Source of the DNA: Trichomonas tenax
Lineage: Eukaryota > Parabasalia > Trichomonadida > Trichomonadidae
Reading direction: 5' to 3'
DNA length: 48,424 nucleotides
NCBI GenBank assembly: GCA_023091735.1
Contig: JALKBU010000322.1
Span: forward strand, 1-48,424
Numbering within the stretch: position 1 is the stretch's first letter; each line of letters begins with the position of its first letter. Made by a program: the position numbers and the translations under genes. Below, piece by piece: positions 38,568 to 47,877 of this stretch. The notes beneath the pieces were generated by a model. That model had not been told where the DNA came from. It saw nothing but the letters and a program-made list of their open reading frames with translations, and ran no database searches.

Positions 38568-38636
38568 GTGACATTATAAAACGTGACAAAGATTTTAAGT
38601 TCTCTAAAAGTGACACTATGTAACAAAAAAGTGTCA
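38568..38636. promoter_or_regulatory. GTGACA motif array in the divergent M18-like/LRR promoter
   Basis: GTGACA starts at 38568, 38583 and 38610, with GTGTCA at 38631, all on the plus strand and preceded by AAAA or AAAC. A GTCAATTTTT and a CTGACATGAAT lie to the left. The 140-base gap serves two divergent genes, as at 21.7 kb. Confidence 0.55.
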
Positions 38637-38656
38637 TACCGGTAGCAACACAAATA

Positions 38657-40873
38657 ATGAGTTTGAAAAAAGACGAATTTTTCGAGCTCGTTTGCCCAGG
38701 GTTTCAAAACGGCGTTGTAAAAGTGTACTACTCGGCGAAGGTCATAAGAATTGGGCAGAGAAATACTGTTAAGAAGCGGCAAATTGTTATTGCTTCTAAT
38801 GGAATCTATTTGTCGAAAACTAGCGCATTTGGAATAATAAAAGTATCGAAAAAGATGTCTTACTATGACATACAGTCCATTAATGTCAATGGAACTCTTT
38901 GTAGCTTTAGTACAAAGAACATTCAAATTCGAATTCGTTCTAAAAAGATAGAAAAGATCGCTCAACTTGTTGCATACATCAGAACAATGCAGTTTCCATC
39001 CAATCTATTACCAATTTCAATCAATATCGCCGAAAATGAGAATAAATACAAAAATGTTGGACTGAAAAAATACAAAACTAAGTTCGTTTTCGCAGATAGA
39101 ATCACATCCTGCGCGATGCACTTTGGAAAGGAGCTTAAATTAGGCGAAATAAGAGAATATTTCAGATATCCTTCTTTGAAATATAACACATTTATTGTTA
39201 CAAATCAATTGATACAGTCGGATATCTTCTATATTCTTGAGCACGCACTCTCTTTCGAAACAGACCTGAAGACTTTAGTCTTTTCGAATTTGATTCTCAA
39301 AGATGCGCTTCCATTATGTCAACACATTGTTAAAATCAATTCAAATATCACAAGCCTTATCATTGAACAATGTGATTTAACAGATTCGGCATCAATTCTT
39401 GAAATAATCACAAAAGACGTCAATTTGTCAATATCTGAGATCACTTTCAGGATATGTGATGCTACCAATGATCACTTTATCAAACTTTTCGAAATGTTGT
39501 CAATCAAGTGCAAGAGAATTCGTTCTTTATCGTTTGATCATTCAATTCTCGAAAATAGCTCTATTGCATCAGTTTTCCAGTCCATTTTCTTCAACGAGTC
39601 ATTCCACAATCTTGAAGAACTCGAATTCGATTCCATTGGCGATGTCACTGATCTTGAAACGCATGTTGGCTCTCTTGCTGGATGCAGCTGGGCTTTAACA
39701 TCGAAATGTGTTCATAAGTTATCAGTCAATGGCTGCGATTTCGATATCAGCTCGTTGCTTCAACGTATTCTTTGTTTCAACATAGGACTCAGAGAATTGC
39801 ATCTTTGCGAGAACAAATTCCGTATGAAAATTCCACGTGGCATTCAACCCTGTGTTGCAGGATTTCTTGATATGTCGTGTTGCTCTATTGGCATTCAAGC
39901 AATCTCATCATTCATAGAAGCTGTTGTTTCAGGTCAAATTGATGCGCGTGGAATCGATTTGAGCTTTCTTAGAGTCACGCCACCTGAGTTTCTTCAGATG
40001 CTTGCTCTTTTGTCAGCAGATGTTGTCGTTATGCCTTCTCTTGAATGCTTCTATTTTGATAACAATATTCTCGATGCTGAAGCAACAAAGCTCTTATCTT
40101 CTTTCATTCGTCATCAGCCAAAGCTTCGCCGTGTTTCCTTAAATTGCTGTGTTGATATTAGAGATTCAAGCACTGGTATTCAGTCGCTGTTTGATGCATT
40201 GTTATCACTAAATAACTTGGAAAGCTTGAGTCTAAGGGGTGATCCATCAAACAAGAACTTTTCTGCGGGAAGAATGCTCACTTCATTCTTAACAAAAGCA
40301 GCAATTAAGAAGACAGTTAAGTTCCTTGATTTGTCAGATCAATACATCACTGATGATGGACTTGAAGCTATATTCGGAATTGATACACTTGAGGAGATCT
40401 GGTTTGACAGATGCCAGACATCGAGCTATCCTGCGTTAGTTTCATTCCTGAAAAGAATAATGAAGAGCAATATCAAGCTTTGCGGATGGCCAGCAAAGGA
40501 AATCGCTCATTTGAAGACCATCAAAACTGCTGGCAAGAACTTTGTCGAAGGAGATGAACTCGTTTTTCATGCTCAATTCTCGGAAAGATTTTCATTCCTT
40601 TGTGATGAAGATGCAGAAACACGTCGCAAGATAATGAGTCAAAGATTTGTTCTCAAAGAGCCAACATACGAAGAAATGATCAATGCTCAACCAATCCAAA
40701 CTATTGCTCACATCACTGATTCTTGCTGGAAGATAGAAATCTCCGAAAATATCAAGAAATTTGCTGATGATAACGGAATCGAACTTATCTCAGATCCATT
40801 CACTGAATTAATCTCTGAAGCCGAACAATCCCTTTCTCTTTCATCTCTAATGCAAAAACTCAAATGTTTATAA
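38657..40873 (+). CDS. CARMIL-like leucine-rich-repeat protein
   Basis: A 738-residue protein. The first 110 residues (VVKVYYSAKVIRIGQRNTVKK, GIYLSK, KIAQLVAYIRTM) form a PH-like beta domain, followed by about 14 ribonuclease-inhibitor-type LRRs (for example LRELHLCENKF, LECFYFDNNIL, VKFLDLSDQYITDDGLEAIF). This PH-plus-LRR order is that of CARMIL proteins, which regulate actin capping protein. The capping-protein interaction motif and the Pro-rich tail of animal CARMIL are not evident, so the actin link is only suggested. Trichomonads carry several such genes. It starts at the first ATG after the promoter array. Confidence 0.78.
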   Translation: MSLKKDEFFELVCPGFQNGVVKVYYSAKVIRIGQRNTVKKRQIVIASNGIYLSKTSAFGIIKVSKKMSYYDIQSINVNGTLCSFSTKNIQIRIRSKKIEKIAQLVAYIRTMQFPSNLLPISINIAENENKYKNVGLKKYKTKFVFADRITSCAMHFGKELKLGEIREYFRYPSLKYNTFIVTNQLIQSDIFYILEHALSFETDLKTLVFSNLILKDALPLCQHIVKINSNITSLIIEQCDLTDSASILEIITKDVNLSISEITFRICDATNDHFIKLFEMLSIKCKRIRSLSFDHSILENSSIASVFQSIFFNESFHNLEELEFDSIGDVTDLETHVGSLAGCSWALTSKCVHKLSVNGCDFDISSLLQRILCFNIGLRELHLCENKFRMKIPRGIQPCVAGFLDMSCCSIGIQAISSFIEAVVSGQIDARGIDLSFLRVTPPEFLQMLALLSADVVVMPSLECFYFDNNILDAEATKLLSSFIRHQPKLRRVSLNCCVDIRDSSTGIQSLFDALLSLNNLESLSLRGDPSNKNFSAGRMLTSFLTKAAIKKTVKFLDLSDQYITDDGLEAIFGIDTLEEIWFDRCQTSSYPALVSFLKRIMKSNIKLCGWPAKEIAHLKTIKTAGKNFVEGDELVFHAQFSERFSFLCDEDAETRRKIMSQRFVLKEPTYEEMINAQPIQTIAHITDSCWKIEISENIKKFADDNGIELISDPFTELISEAEQSLSLSSLMQKLKCL

Positions 40874-41450
40874 ATTTTGTTTTTATATATTGTTTCAAAA
40901 TACACTTTTTTAACTCTTGAAACTCACAATATTCCTTTTTCTGCACGGAAACTATAATACATTAAGAGTTTGAAGTCAATAATTATGGAGTGTTGAAGCT
41001 TTTTGACTTTTATAGCCAAAGCAAAACAAGATTTCTTGGCCGCGGAAAAAATGCTATTTAAAGGGCGACTACCATGAAAAGTGACATCTGAAGATAATGA
41101 CTTTCAACTTCATATCGAATGCAAACCATTTTAAAAAATTTTTAACGGTAATAATATAGTAAAAATGATGTAATAACTATTTATTAATATTATAACTTTT
41201 CCGGGTGAGCATAGTTGAAAATATAATTCATTTTTTAAACGCAATTTTCAATAGTTTACATTTCATGTGAGTCGCTCCTTAAGGAGTTATTATTTTTGAT
41301 TTTACAAACTATCAAAGCTATATCTTGATATATAATTTAGTACACATTATTCGAATACATATGGAGTATATAATGATTGAGTTTTGAAATATATTTTCAT
41401 AAATAGCGAGATATTTCACAGCACTTTTTGTGATCGAGAAAATTATTTTT
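40874..41450. other. AT-rich intergenic region, one GTGACA motif
   Basis: AAAAGTGACA lies at 41077-41086, but no start codon follows within 300 bases except that of the broken spectrin-like gene. No other feature is seen. Confidence 0.45.
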
Positions 41451-42369
41451 ATGAGTGATGATAAGTATGAAGAGTACAGTCCATCGGCAAAAGAACTTCT
41501 TGATCTGATTTCGAAAGCAGCACTGCAAATAATGGACATGAGTGACATAGAAATGACGATTGAAGCGTACAAAAACTGTTTTTCCATAATAAATCGAATA
41601 ATAAATGTCGACAGTCAAGAAATTACTCAACGAAACATATAACTTTCGTCAATGTGGGACGAGTTAGTAAAGATAAACACAGAAACAGCGGTCACAATCG
41701 TCATTGATAATTCATATCATCCGAGGTCAGTCGTAAAAGCGATACACAAGCTGGAGGAGCTGATTTTCCAGACAAAGAAGAAGGCGGAGAACTTTTTAAG
41801 CAACTACGTCACTCGCTATAATTCTTTAGTTGCATCGCTCACTAATGAATTTTCTCGAATAGAAAATCATATATCTGTTGCTGTTGAAGGCTTCGACATT
41901 CGCCGCGCGTCTTTGAATAACTCAAAACAGACTCTTTTCGAGTTTAGAATGACTTTGGAGGTATTAGATATTGCCTTTGAAGATGTTAAAAGAACAGGAA
42001 TGACGAACTTAGCAATTTACACTCCAGAACAAGTAAGAGCGAAGATGCAGGAATTATTTAACAAGATTGACCAAAAATTTGCAGTTTTAGATAATGAAAC
42101 CCAATTAGTGATGAATTTAAAGATAACAGAACAAAGGTTTTATGAGCTGAAGCGTGTGCTTGCGCAGCATGATATATAAAACCGGCAAACTTGGTTTTAT
42201 GCAATTAAGCGCAATTTTAAATATATCTAAACGAAAGAAAGATCAAGAATTGCTCAACTCATTAATAACAGACTATGGTGATGGCACATATATAGATATT
42301 GTTGGATTTCTTCACATGATGGCAGCAGATGCTGCGAGATTGCTGAAACAAGATTCCACAGACAAATAA
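41451..42369 (+). pseudogene. Broken spectrin-repeat/EF-hand protein (alpha-actinin-like)
   Basis: Three frames make one protein of about 305 residues. MSDDKYEEYSPSAKELLDL (ATG 41451) meets an in-frame TAA at 41640, then the same frame resumes through MWDELVKINTET to 42179. The last part, in another frame from about 42169, reads YKTGKLGFMQLSAIL and DYGDGTYIDIVGFLHMM. The middle is three-helix spectrin-like; IYTPEQVRAKMQELFNKID is typical of actinin rods. The end has two EF-hand-like loops, joined as HDIYKTGKLGF if two bases are restored in an AT run near 42172-42178. No actin-binding CH domain precedes it. It is probably inactive, a short relic of an actinin-type gene. Confidence 0.55.
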
Positions 42370-42849
42370 GTCAAAAAGGAAGGATTTTTACCAAAGGTAT
42401 GCATCATGTTTAATTAACACACATAAAATTTGTTAGTATATTTTCTATAGCTAGTGTTATTTTAATCAATATATGGAATTTGCTTATAAAACAAAGCATA
42501 TAAGAATATGATCTAACTAAATCATTAAAAATAATTACACAGAAAACATTTGAATGTGATGAGATGCTTACTTCAAACATAGATGTGATTTGATTGCTTT
42601 TAAAGCTTTGATTAGTGTAGTGAAGCATAATCACTTAATATTATTGCAATTTAATGAGATCTGTTTCAAAAGTCGAAAAACTTGATGGAATATTCTATTT
42701 ATTAATAAATTATAATGATAGAACAGTGGTATAGATTGTGCTATTTATATATCTCATGTGTTTAGTTTAGATTCAATTATCAATGAAGAGATAATGAAGG
42801 AAAAACATCATTAATAAAATCAGGCATTTGTCAAAAAAGTTTTTCAAAA
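42370..42849. other. AT-rich intergenic region, no gene seen
   Basis: A GTATGC near 42395 followed by TTAACACACAT resembles intron ends but is too degenerate and does not link any coding frames. Confidence 0.45.
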
Positions 42850-42855
42850 GTGACA
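42850..42855 (+). promoter_or_regulatory. GTGACA motif directly upstream of bromodomain-like gene
   Basis: CAAAAGTGACAATT ends about ten bases before the ATG at 42866. It is the same word and orientation as in the promoter arrays of FIP1 and the LRR gene. Confidence 0.45.
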
Positions 42856-42865
42856 ATTGAAAAAA

Positions 42866-43267
42866 ATGGAAGTAATGAGTGATTATGAAATTAAATACTG
42901 TCTGAACATTATTGACGAAATGATGTCCGTTCCGCTTTACAAAGAATTTTTCTTCGTAAAGGATGCGAATAAAGAAAAGATCTCGAAGGATAAAGAAAAA
43001 ATTAATAAAATAACAGATACGTTAAGAAATAAGATATACGGATCGACAGCAAGATGGATCCAAGACATGAGGAGTTTCTTTCAAGGATTAAGTGACGATT
43101 TTCGAGAAGATTCGTTATCATTTTGCATTGTTGGATATTTTTCAGATATGTTTGAATCAAAGATTAAGTTCATTCCAAAGAATCAAGACGACGAATTTTA
43201 CTACAAGTTTGCCGAAATTCAGGAAAGAGCAAAGCAATTGTTGGAGAAAATGCCCACGAAATCATAG
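42866..43267 (+). CDS. Degenerate bromodomain-like small protein
   Basis: A 133-residue helical protein. Helix Z-like ISDYEIKYCLNIIDEMMSVPLYKEF and the later LRNKIYGSTARWIQDMRSFF align by eye with the corresponding parts of the window's other bromodomain (DKIKKNQYVSVDKWKEDM). DSLSFCIVGYFSDMFESKI fits helix C. The MDLGxI turn and the acetyl-lysine Asn are absent (GLSDDF replaces NAxxLYN), so acetyl-lysine binding is unlikely. The start is the first ATG; an upstream TTG would add three codons. Confidence 0.65.
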   Translation: MEVMSDYEIKYCLNIIDEMMSVPLYKEFFFVKDANKEKISKDKEKINKITDTLRNKIYGSTARWIQDMRSFFQGLSDDFREDSLSFCIVGYFSDMFESKIKFIPKNQDDEFYYKFAEIQERAKQLLEKMPTKS

Positions 43268-43772
43268 ACAGACACTACTACATATAAGGATCTATTACGA
43301 CTCTTTAAGCTTTATTTTTCTCCTGTTATTTATTAACTAAACCAATATTGCTAGCATTCCAGTGTATTCAATATTCGCACGACCTATTTGCAAGTAATTT
43401 CATGTGCTAACAAGATTATTCACTATCGAATGAAATCAAATTTTCATTATTTTAGTTTCACCTTTTGCAAATAAACATTTACACCACTGTGAATATATAC
43501 ATAGATGAAGGAGTTCCGTGTATTGATTCGATTTCGATCTATTACTTGTTAATTTCAATTATGAATTTTTCCCTATTTTATTGGGATTATCATCTTTTTT
43601 TCACTCACCTAAAGCTTTCCAATGCCTCAATATAAATATTTGTTCAGAAATAGAACAAAAGAACCATTTTAATTTGTGTATCAATATTGCCGGAATAAAA
43701 AGATTCCAGCGCAGAGCTCATGAATGCGCTCCAGAGAGAAGCATAATTAAGTCTCAAATATAATGAAAAACA
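43268..43772. other. Intergenic region with a GC-richer patch
   Basis: Mostly AT-rich. At about 43690-43735 a GC-richer patch holds AGCGCA and TGCGCT as inverted arms around 11 bases. It may be part of a small RNA; there is no convincing protein frame. Confidence 0.4.
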
Positions 43773-43964
43773 TTTACATGCCAAAAACAAATTTACATTA
43801 CAAATCTAGTTGGAAAATTTGACTTTTCAAAACAGAATTGTATAAAAATTCCACTTTACACGACAAATTATCATAAAATGAAACATTTGAAAAGTTTACA
43901 AAACGAATGTCAAAATATTTCACTTTACGTGGCATTTTATATTATGAAGAGTTTACATGACAAA
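43773..43964 (+). promoter_or_regulatory. Array of six TTTACATGACAAA-type motifs before the cyclin gene
   Basis: Copies start at 43773 (TTTACATGCCAAA), 43792 (TTTACATTACAAA), 43855 (TTTACACGACAAA), 43895 (TTTACAAAACG), 43924 (TTTACGTGGCA) and 43952 (TTTACATGACAAA), all on the plus strand. The gene start is 30 bases after the last copy. This is the clearest array of this motif. Confidence 0.55.
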
Positions 43965-43993
43965 AATATCAAAATAATAGTCACAGGATTAAA

Positions 43994-46159
43994 ATGCTAT
44001 CACCGACCGAGTTTGGGGACCAAAAGGTTCCTGATAGTATCATTTCCTGTGTCCTAACACTCCACAAGGAGATATTCCAGAAAGTAAAGCTGCACGAACC
44101 GATTCTTCGCGCTTATGCGCTCCATTATTTTAAGGTCACATACAAAGAAAACAAAGATGACGACTACTTCCTCATATACAGAGCTGTGGCGTCACTGCAC
44201 TTGGCGTCAAAAGTCTGCGAAGATGGAAAAATGCTCGAAATATTAGTCAAAGCACTCGAGGAGTGCCGTGGCAAGGATAACCTCACGGAAGTTTTTGCTC
44301 TTTTAGGAGAAATACATCGAATTAACACAGATTTTGTAAAATCGGTCACTGAATCATGTAGATTGGCTGAATTAGACATAATTCAGGACCTGCAGTTCAG
44401 TTTTAAAGTAGTTTTACCATACGATTACATGGAGAATTACATTCACCATGTTGTTCACTGGCATTTACCGCCAACAACAATTAATTATCAAAATATAATT
44501 TCAGCAACGAAACAAAACTGCCATAAATTTCTTAATGACCTTCAGCTGACTCCGATATTTTACAATTTTACACCCCCAACAGTTGCTTTGGCAGCAGTGA
44601 GTTTATCTTTTTATATGGAGCATCTCAACGTGCCTGACTTCAATGGAAGGCCGTGGGCGCAGATTGTTGAGCCAACAGTTGATATAGAGCAGTTAAATAT
44701 TTGCATCGATCAAATCAAAGCTTTCTTCAAAAGCAAAGGCGTCGTTATTGAAAATCTCTTTCATCCAATTGACAGAGAAGAAGCTTTATCAGAATGGTAC
44801 ATTTGTCCTGTCGAAGATCACAGAAGTCAAGAGCCATCATGTCCACCGCCTGATTCTGAAGACATGAAGGCATTTCGATGCTCAGAGGACGCTTTCTCTA
44901 ACATATGGTCTGATCACGCGCCAGCCATCCCACCGCCGACACCAGATGAGTATTTAGAAGCCATTGATATTGCTATCGAAGAATACATGAATGGAAACTT
45001 GCTTGTTTCCGTTGCGAAGGCAGCTGAGTCAGAAAAGAAGCAGAATCAGAAGCAAGACAATGGAGACAAGAAGCAATCATATTATTACCGCAGACGAAAT
45101 GGCCCACAAGACAGGAGACCCTATGGACAAATGAGGAGAGATGTTCCACGCTCTGAATCAAGAGGCGAAGGATTTGACAGAAAGTCTCCATCCATCGATA
45201 GAAGGCCTGATTCATACGCTCGAAGAAATGATGCCTACGAAAGGCGCTCAGCTGAGCCAAGGAGAGATGATTCATACTATGATCGAAAGCCTCCACAAAC
45301 AGATTACGTAAGATACGAAGACACCAATAAGAGACCATTAAACTATATTCGCTCTGATGATCGATATGACAGACGAGATGATTATGACCGCAGACCTCCA
45401 TCACGTGATTCAAGAATAGATAGTCGTGATTCTAGGATTGATGTCTATGATTCAAGAAGATCAGAACAATATCCGGGTAGATATGAAAGGCCTCCATCTC
45501 GTGATTCCCGTGTTGAAAATTATGATTCTCGTAGACCAGTGAATGAAAGAAGGCCTGAATCAAGAGGATATAATCCAGATAAACCTCGAAATCCAGATTA
45601 TGACAGAAGAAATGAACCAAGGAATGACAGCTACGAAAGAAGGGAACCAAGAACTCCTGAATTTGAGAGACGTGGTGATAACTATTCTCGTCGTCCAGAA
45701 CCAAGGAATGCCGATTATGAGAAAAGGCCAGAACCACCGATCCAGGACTATGACAGGAGGCCTCCAGAGTATGAAAGGAGATCCGACTTTGATAGAAGAC
45801 CGGACTATGACAGAAAGCCTGACTATGATAGAAAGAATGACTTCGAGAGAAGACCTGATTACGAGAGAAGGTCTGATTACGATAGAAGACCAGAATCACG
45901 CAATTCAGATTCAAGACTATCTGATTATGAGAGAAGATCATCTGACTATGAAAGGAGACTTGATCATGAAAGACGTCAAGATTTTGATAGACGACAAGAG
46001 CCTCGTGGTCCAGATTATGATAGACGACCTGAATCAAGACCATCGGATTATGAAAGACGTCCAGATTCTCGTGTCCCCGATTACGACAGAAGACTTGATT
46101 CTCGTAATCCTGATTATGCTCAAAGAAAAGACTGGGATGGATATAATCGTCCACGCTAA
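43994..46159 (+). CDS. Transcription-type cyclin with long Arg/Asp/Tyr repeat tail
   Basis: A 721-residue protein. Residues about 15-260 form two cyclin folds (SIISCVLTLHKEIFQKVKL, RAVASLHLASKVCED, then ATKQNCHKFLNDLQL and FYNFTPPTVALAAVSLSFYM), nearest to cyclin C/K/L/T types that partner transcriptional CDKs. A linker leads to a tail (about 355-721) of short units such as DYDRRP, PESR, DYERR and RDSR, rich in Arg, Asp, Tyr, Ser and Pro. This resembles the RS-like tail of cyclin L or the disordered tails of cyclins K and T. It is probably nuclear and phospho-regulated. The catalytic partner is not in the window. Confidence 0.85.
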   Translation: MLSPTEFGDQKVPDSIISCVLTLHKEIFQKVKLHEPILRAYALHYFKVTYKENKDDDYFLIYRAVASLHLASKVCEDGKMLEILVKALEECRGKDNLTEVFALLGEIHRINTDFVKSVTESCRLAELDIIQDLQFSFKVVLPYDYMENYIHHVVHWHLPPTTINYQNIISATKQNCHKFLNDLQLTPIFYNFTPPTVALAAVSLSFYMEHLNVPDFNGRPWAQIVEPTVDIEQLNICIDQIKAFFKSKGVVIENLFHPIDREEALSEWYICPVEDHRSQEPSCPPPDSEDMKAFRCSEDAFSNIWSDHAPAIPPPTPDEYLEAIDIAIEEYMNGNLLVSVAKAAESEKKQNQKQDNGDKKQSYYYRRRNGPQDRRPYGQMRRDVPRSESRGEGFDRKSPSIDRRPDSYARRNDAYERRSAEPRRDDSYYDRKPPQTDYVRYEDTNKRPLNYIRSDDRYDRRDDYDRRPPSRDSRIDSRDSRIDVYDSRRSEQYPGRYERPPSRDSRVENYDSRRPVNERRPESRGYNPDKPRNPDYDRRNEPRNDSYERREPRTPEFERRGDNYSRRPEPRNADYEKRPEPPIQDYDRRPPEYERRSDFDRRPDYDRKPDYDRKNDFERRPDYERRSDYDRRPESRNSDSRLSDYERRSSDYERRLDHERRQDFDRRQEPRGPDYDRRPESRPSDYERRPDSRVPDYDRRLDSRNPDYAQRKDWDGYNRPR

Positions 46160-46316
46160 TTCATGTGTTCTTGCGCAAAAAAACTATTATTATATTATAA
46201 ACTTGTTTCTTGTTGGATAATAATAAAATGTATGTAATTCTTGTTTACTTTGATCATATATATTCCCAGCATCAATTGTCAGAAAAAGAGGAATTTTGTG
46301 ATTTGAAAAAGTGTCA

Positions 46317-46979
46317 ATGATATTCTTTACAATTTCATTTTCGTTGTCAACGGATTCAAATGGAATCTTCAGCAAGCACTTTAATGACAAAATAATTCTC
46401 ATTGATGCCAGTGGATCATCAAAACAGCATATAAACGGATCATTGCAATTAACAAAACCTGAATATGTAATTTATCCATGGAACAAACGCTATGACTGGT
46501 GCTCAAATTGTTGCAGATCATATGAAGAGCATCCATGGATTACTTTTTCGCTCGAAAAAAGAAAAATTAAATTTAATGGATATTTCGTTCGTGCAGGTTG
46601 TTGCTATACAGATCAGTGCTGTTGTGAAGATGAAATATATTATTGCATTGACTGCTGTCTATACAGTTGGTCTCTGCAAATCTCAGAAGACAATAAAACT
46701 TGGACCGAAGTTCATCGAATCGATCGAGATTCAGATATGCGCAGATGTGCTGAAAAAACGTACATATTGGATAAGGAATACACAACAAGGTATGTTAGAT
46801 TGATCCAGAACGAGCCATGCCCAGGAGATCCTCCTTGCATCGCATTAAATAAATTTGATTTAATGGGCGAAGTCATCGGTGAAGAGTTCAGCGAAGATTT
46901 TATGTCATACCACGACGATGACGAAGATGTTAGTATTATCGGCCATATCTCGAAGAATGGTCGAATTGTTCTCAATTAA
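46317..46979 (+). CDS. Cysteine-rich F5/8-type C (discoidin-like) protein
   Basis: A 220-residue protein with a discoidin-like beta-barrel. SWSLQISEDNKTWTEVHRI and TRYVRLIQNEPCPGDPPCIALNKFDLMG are the typical end strands of this fold, and HPWITFSLEKRKIKFNGYFVRAG the earlier ones. Such domains bind carbohydrate or protein. Odd for the family here is a block of clustered Cys: 62, 65, 66, 95, 96, 101, 102, 103, 110, 113, 114 plus 144, 168, 174 (14 in all), which could bind metal or form disulfides. No BTB domain or clear signal peptide precedes it. The tail is acidic. GTGTCA ends directly at the ATG; a GTG start would add two codons. Confidence 0.75.
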   Translation: MIFFTISFSLSTDSNGIFSKHFNDKIILIDASGSSKQHINGSLQLTKPEYVIYPWNKRYDWCSNCCRSYEEHPWITFSLEKRKIKFNGYFVRAGCCYTDQCCCEDEIYYCIDCCLYSWSLQISEDNKTWTEVHRIDRDSDMRRCAEKTYILDKEYTTRYVRLIQNEPCPGDPPCIALNKFDLMGEVIGEEFSEDFMSYHDDDEDVSIIGHISKNGRIVLN

Positions 46980-47073
46980 ACTTTGTTTCAATCGATATAT
47001 AAAAAAATTACAGACTTTGAATTGAATTGAATTTTAGGGATCACGGGATCATAAATTTTTAAAAAGTGGCATA

Positions 47074-47481
47074 ATGCAAGAATTCGTTCCAGCAGGTGTG
47101 ACAGCTGATAGCTTAGTGCAGATGCTAAGTAAGCACGCCAGAGTCTGTCTCGTTGATGTTAGAGATGCTGATTTTGGGGAATATGGTGTTATCAAAGGAG
47201 CAATTCATCTTCCTTTTTTCAGGCTCAATGAGGATTCTGTCTCAGACCTGTTATGCTGCACGCTAGAGAACAACAAGTATGACAAGATTGTCTGCTATTG
47301 TGAGTTTGGACGTGCGAGATCAGTTCTAGCTTCGCATAAAATAGTTGAGATTGCAAGAAGTTTAGAAGTTGATGATGCAAAGCAGATCACATTCTTAAAA
47401 GGAGGAATTTGCACATTTGTTTCAACAGAAGGCTCAAAGGAGTTCCTTGATAACGTTAAACACAGTCACTTCGAGCAATAA
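47074..47481 (+). CDS. Rhodanese-domain protein, Cdc25/Acr2 type
   Basis: A 135-residue single rhodanese domain. DVRDADFGEYGVIKGAIHLP is the typical opening and CYCEFGRARS carries Cys76-x5-Arg82, the phosphatase-length active-site loop of Cdc25 phosphatases and Acr2 arsenate reductases (sulfurtransferases have a loop one residue shorter). CEF before the Arg is Cdc25-like. It lacks a regulatory N-terminus, so it may act as a small phosphatase or arsenate reductase. A GTGGCA box lies just before the ATG. Confidence 0.83.
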   Translation: MQEFVPAGVTADSLVQMLSKHARVCLVDVRDADFGEYGVIKGAIHLPFFRLNEDSVSDLLCCTLENNKYDKIVCYCEFGRARSVLASHKIVEIARSLEVDDAKQITFLKGGICTFVSTEGSKEFLDNVKHSHFEQ

Positions 47482-47877
47482 TTGTTTAATAATATGATTA
47501 ATTCTGAAACGGAATAAAGGGAGATTATTTGATAAATTCTCTTCGTTTTAATTCATGACCAAAAAGTTCAAATTTGTTTCAAGCTTTGGCTTTTTATCTG
47601 TATAACTTTGCTATTCTCTGATAACAGCAAAGATTCTCTATTAAGCAGAAACTAAAATTGGCAACTAAACATTCTTCGACAACTATTGAAGAAAGTTACA
47701 ATTTCAATTTGGTAAATATTTATATTTGAGATCATACAGTCCTATTCAATATGTTAATATAATTTTAGATTTGTTAAAATATTATAAAGTGCAAAAACAT
47801 GATGAAATTTTAGTATTTACGTTAGCAAATATGTGCCATAAAAATCAATGCTGCAGCTTTTCCATGTCTATATGATC
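47482..47877. other. AT-rich intergenic region, no gene seen
   Basis: No convincing frame, motif or repeat is visible. Confidence 0.45.

Noticed and set aside
42394..42422. GTATGC ... TTAACACACAT as an intron
   Set aside because: Both ends deviate from the splice consensus, the span is too short for this type and no frames are joined.
43581..43763. 60-residue plus-strand frame
   Set aside because: No domain; it spans the GC-richer patch, and the frame is short.
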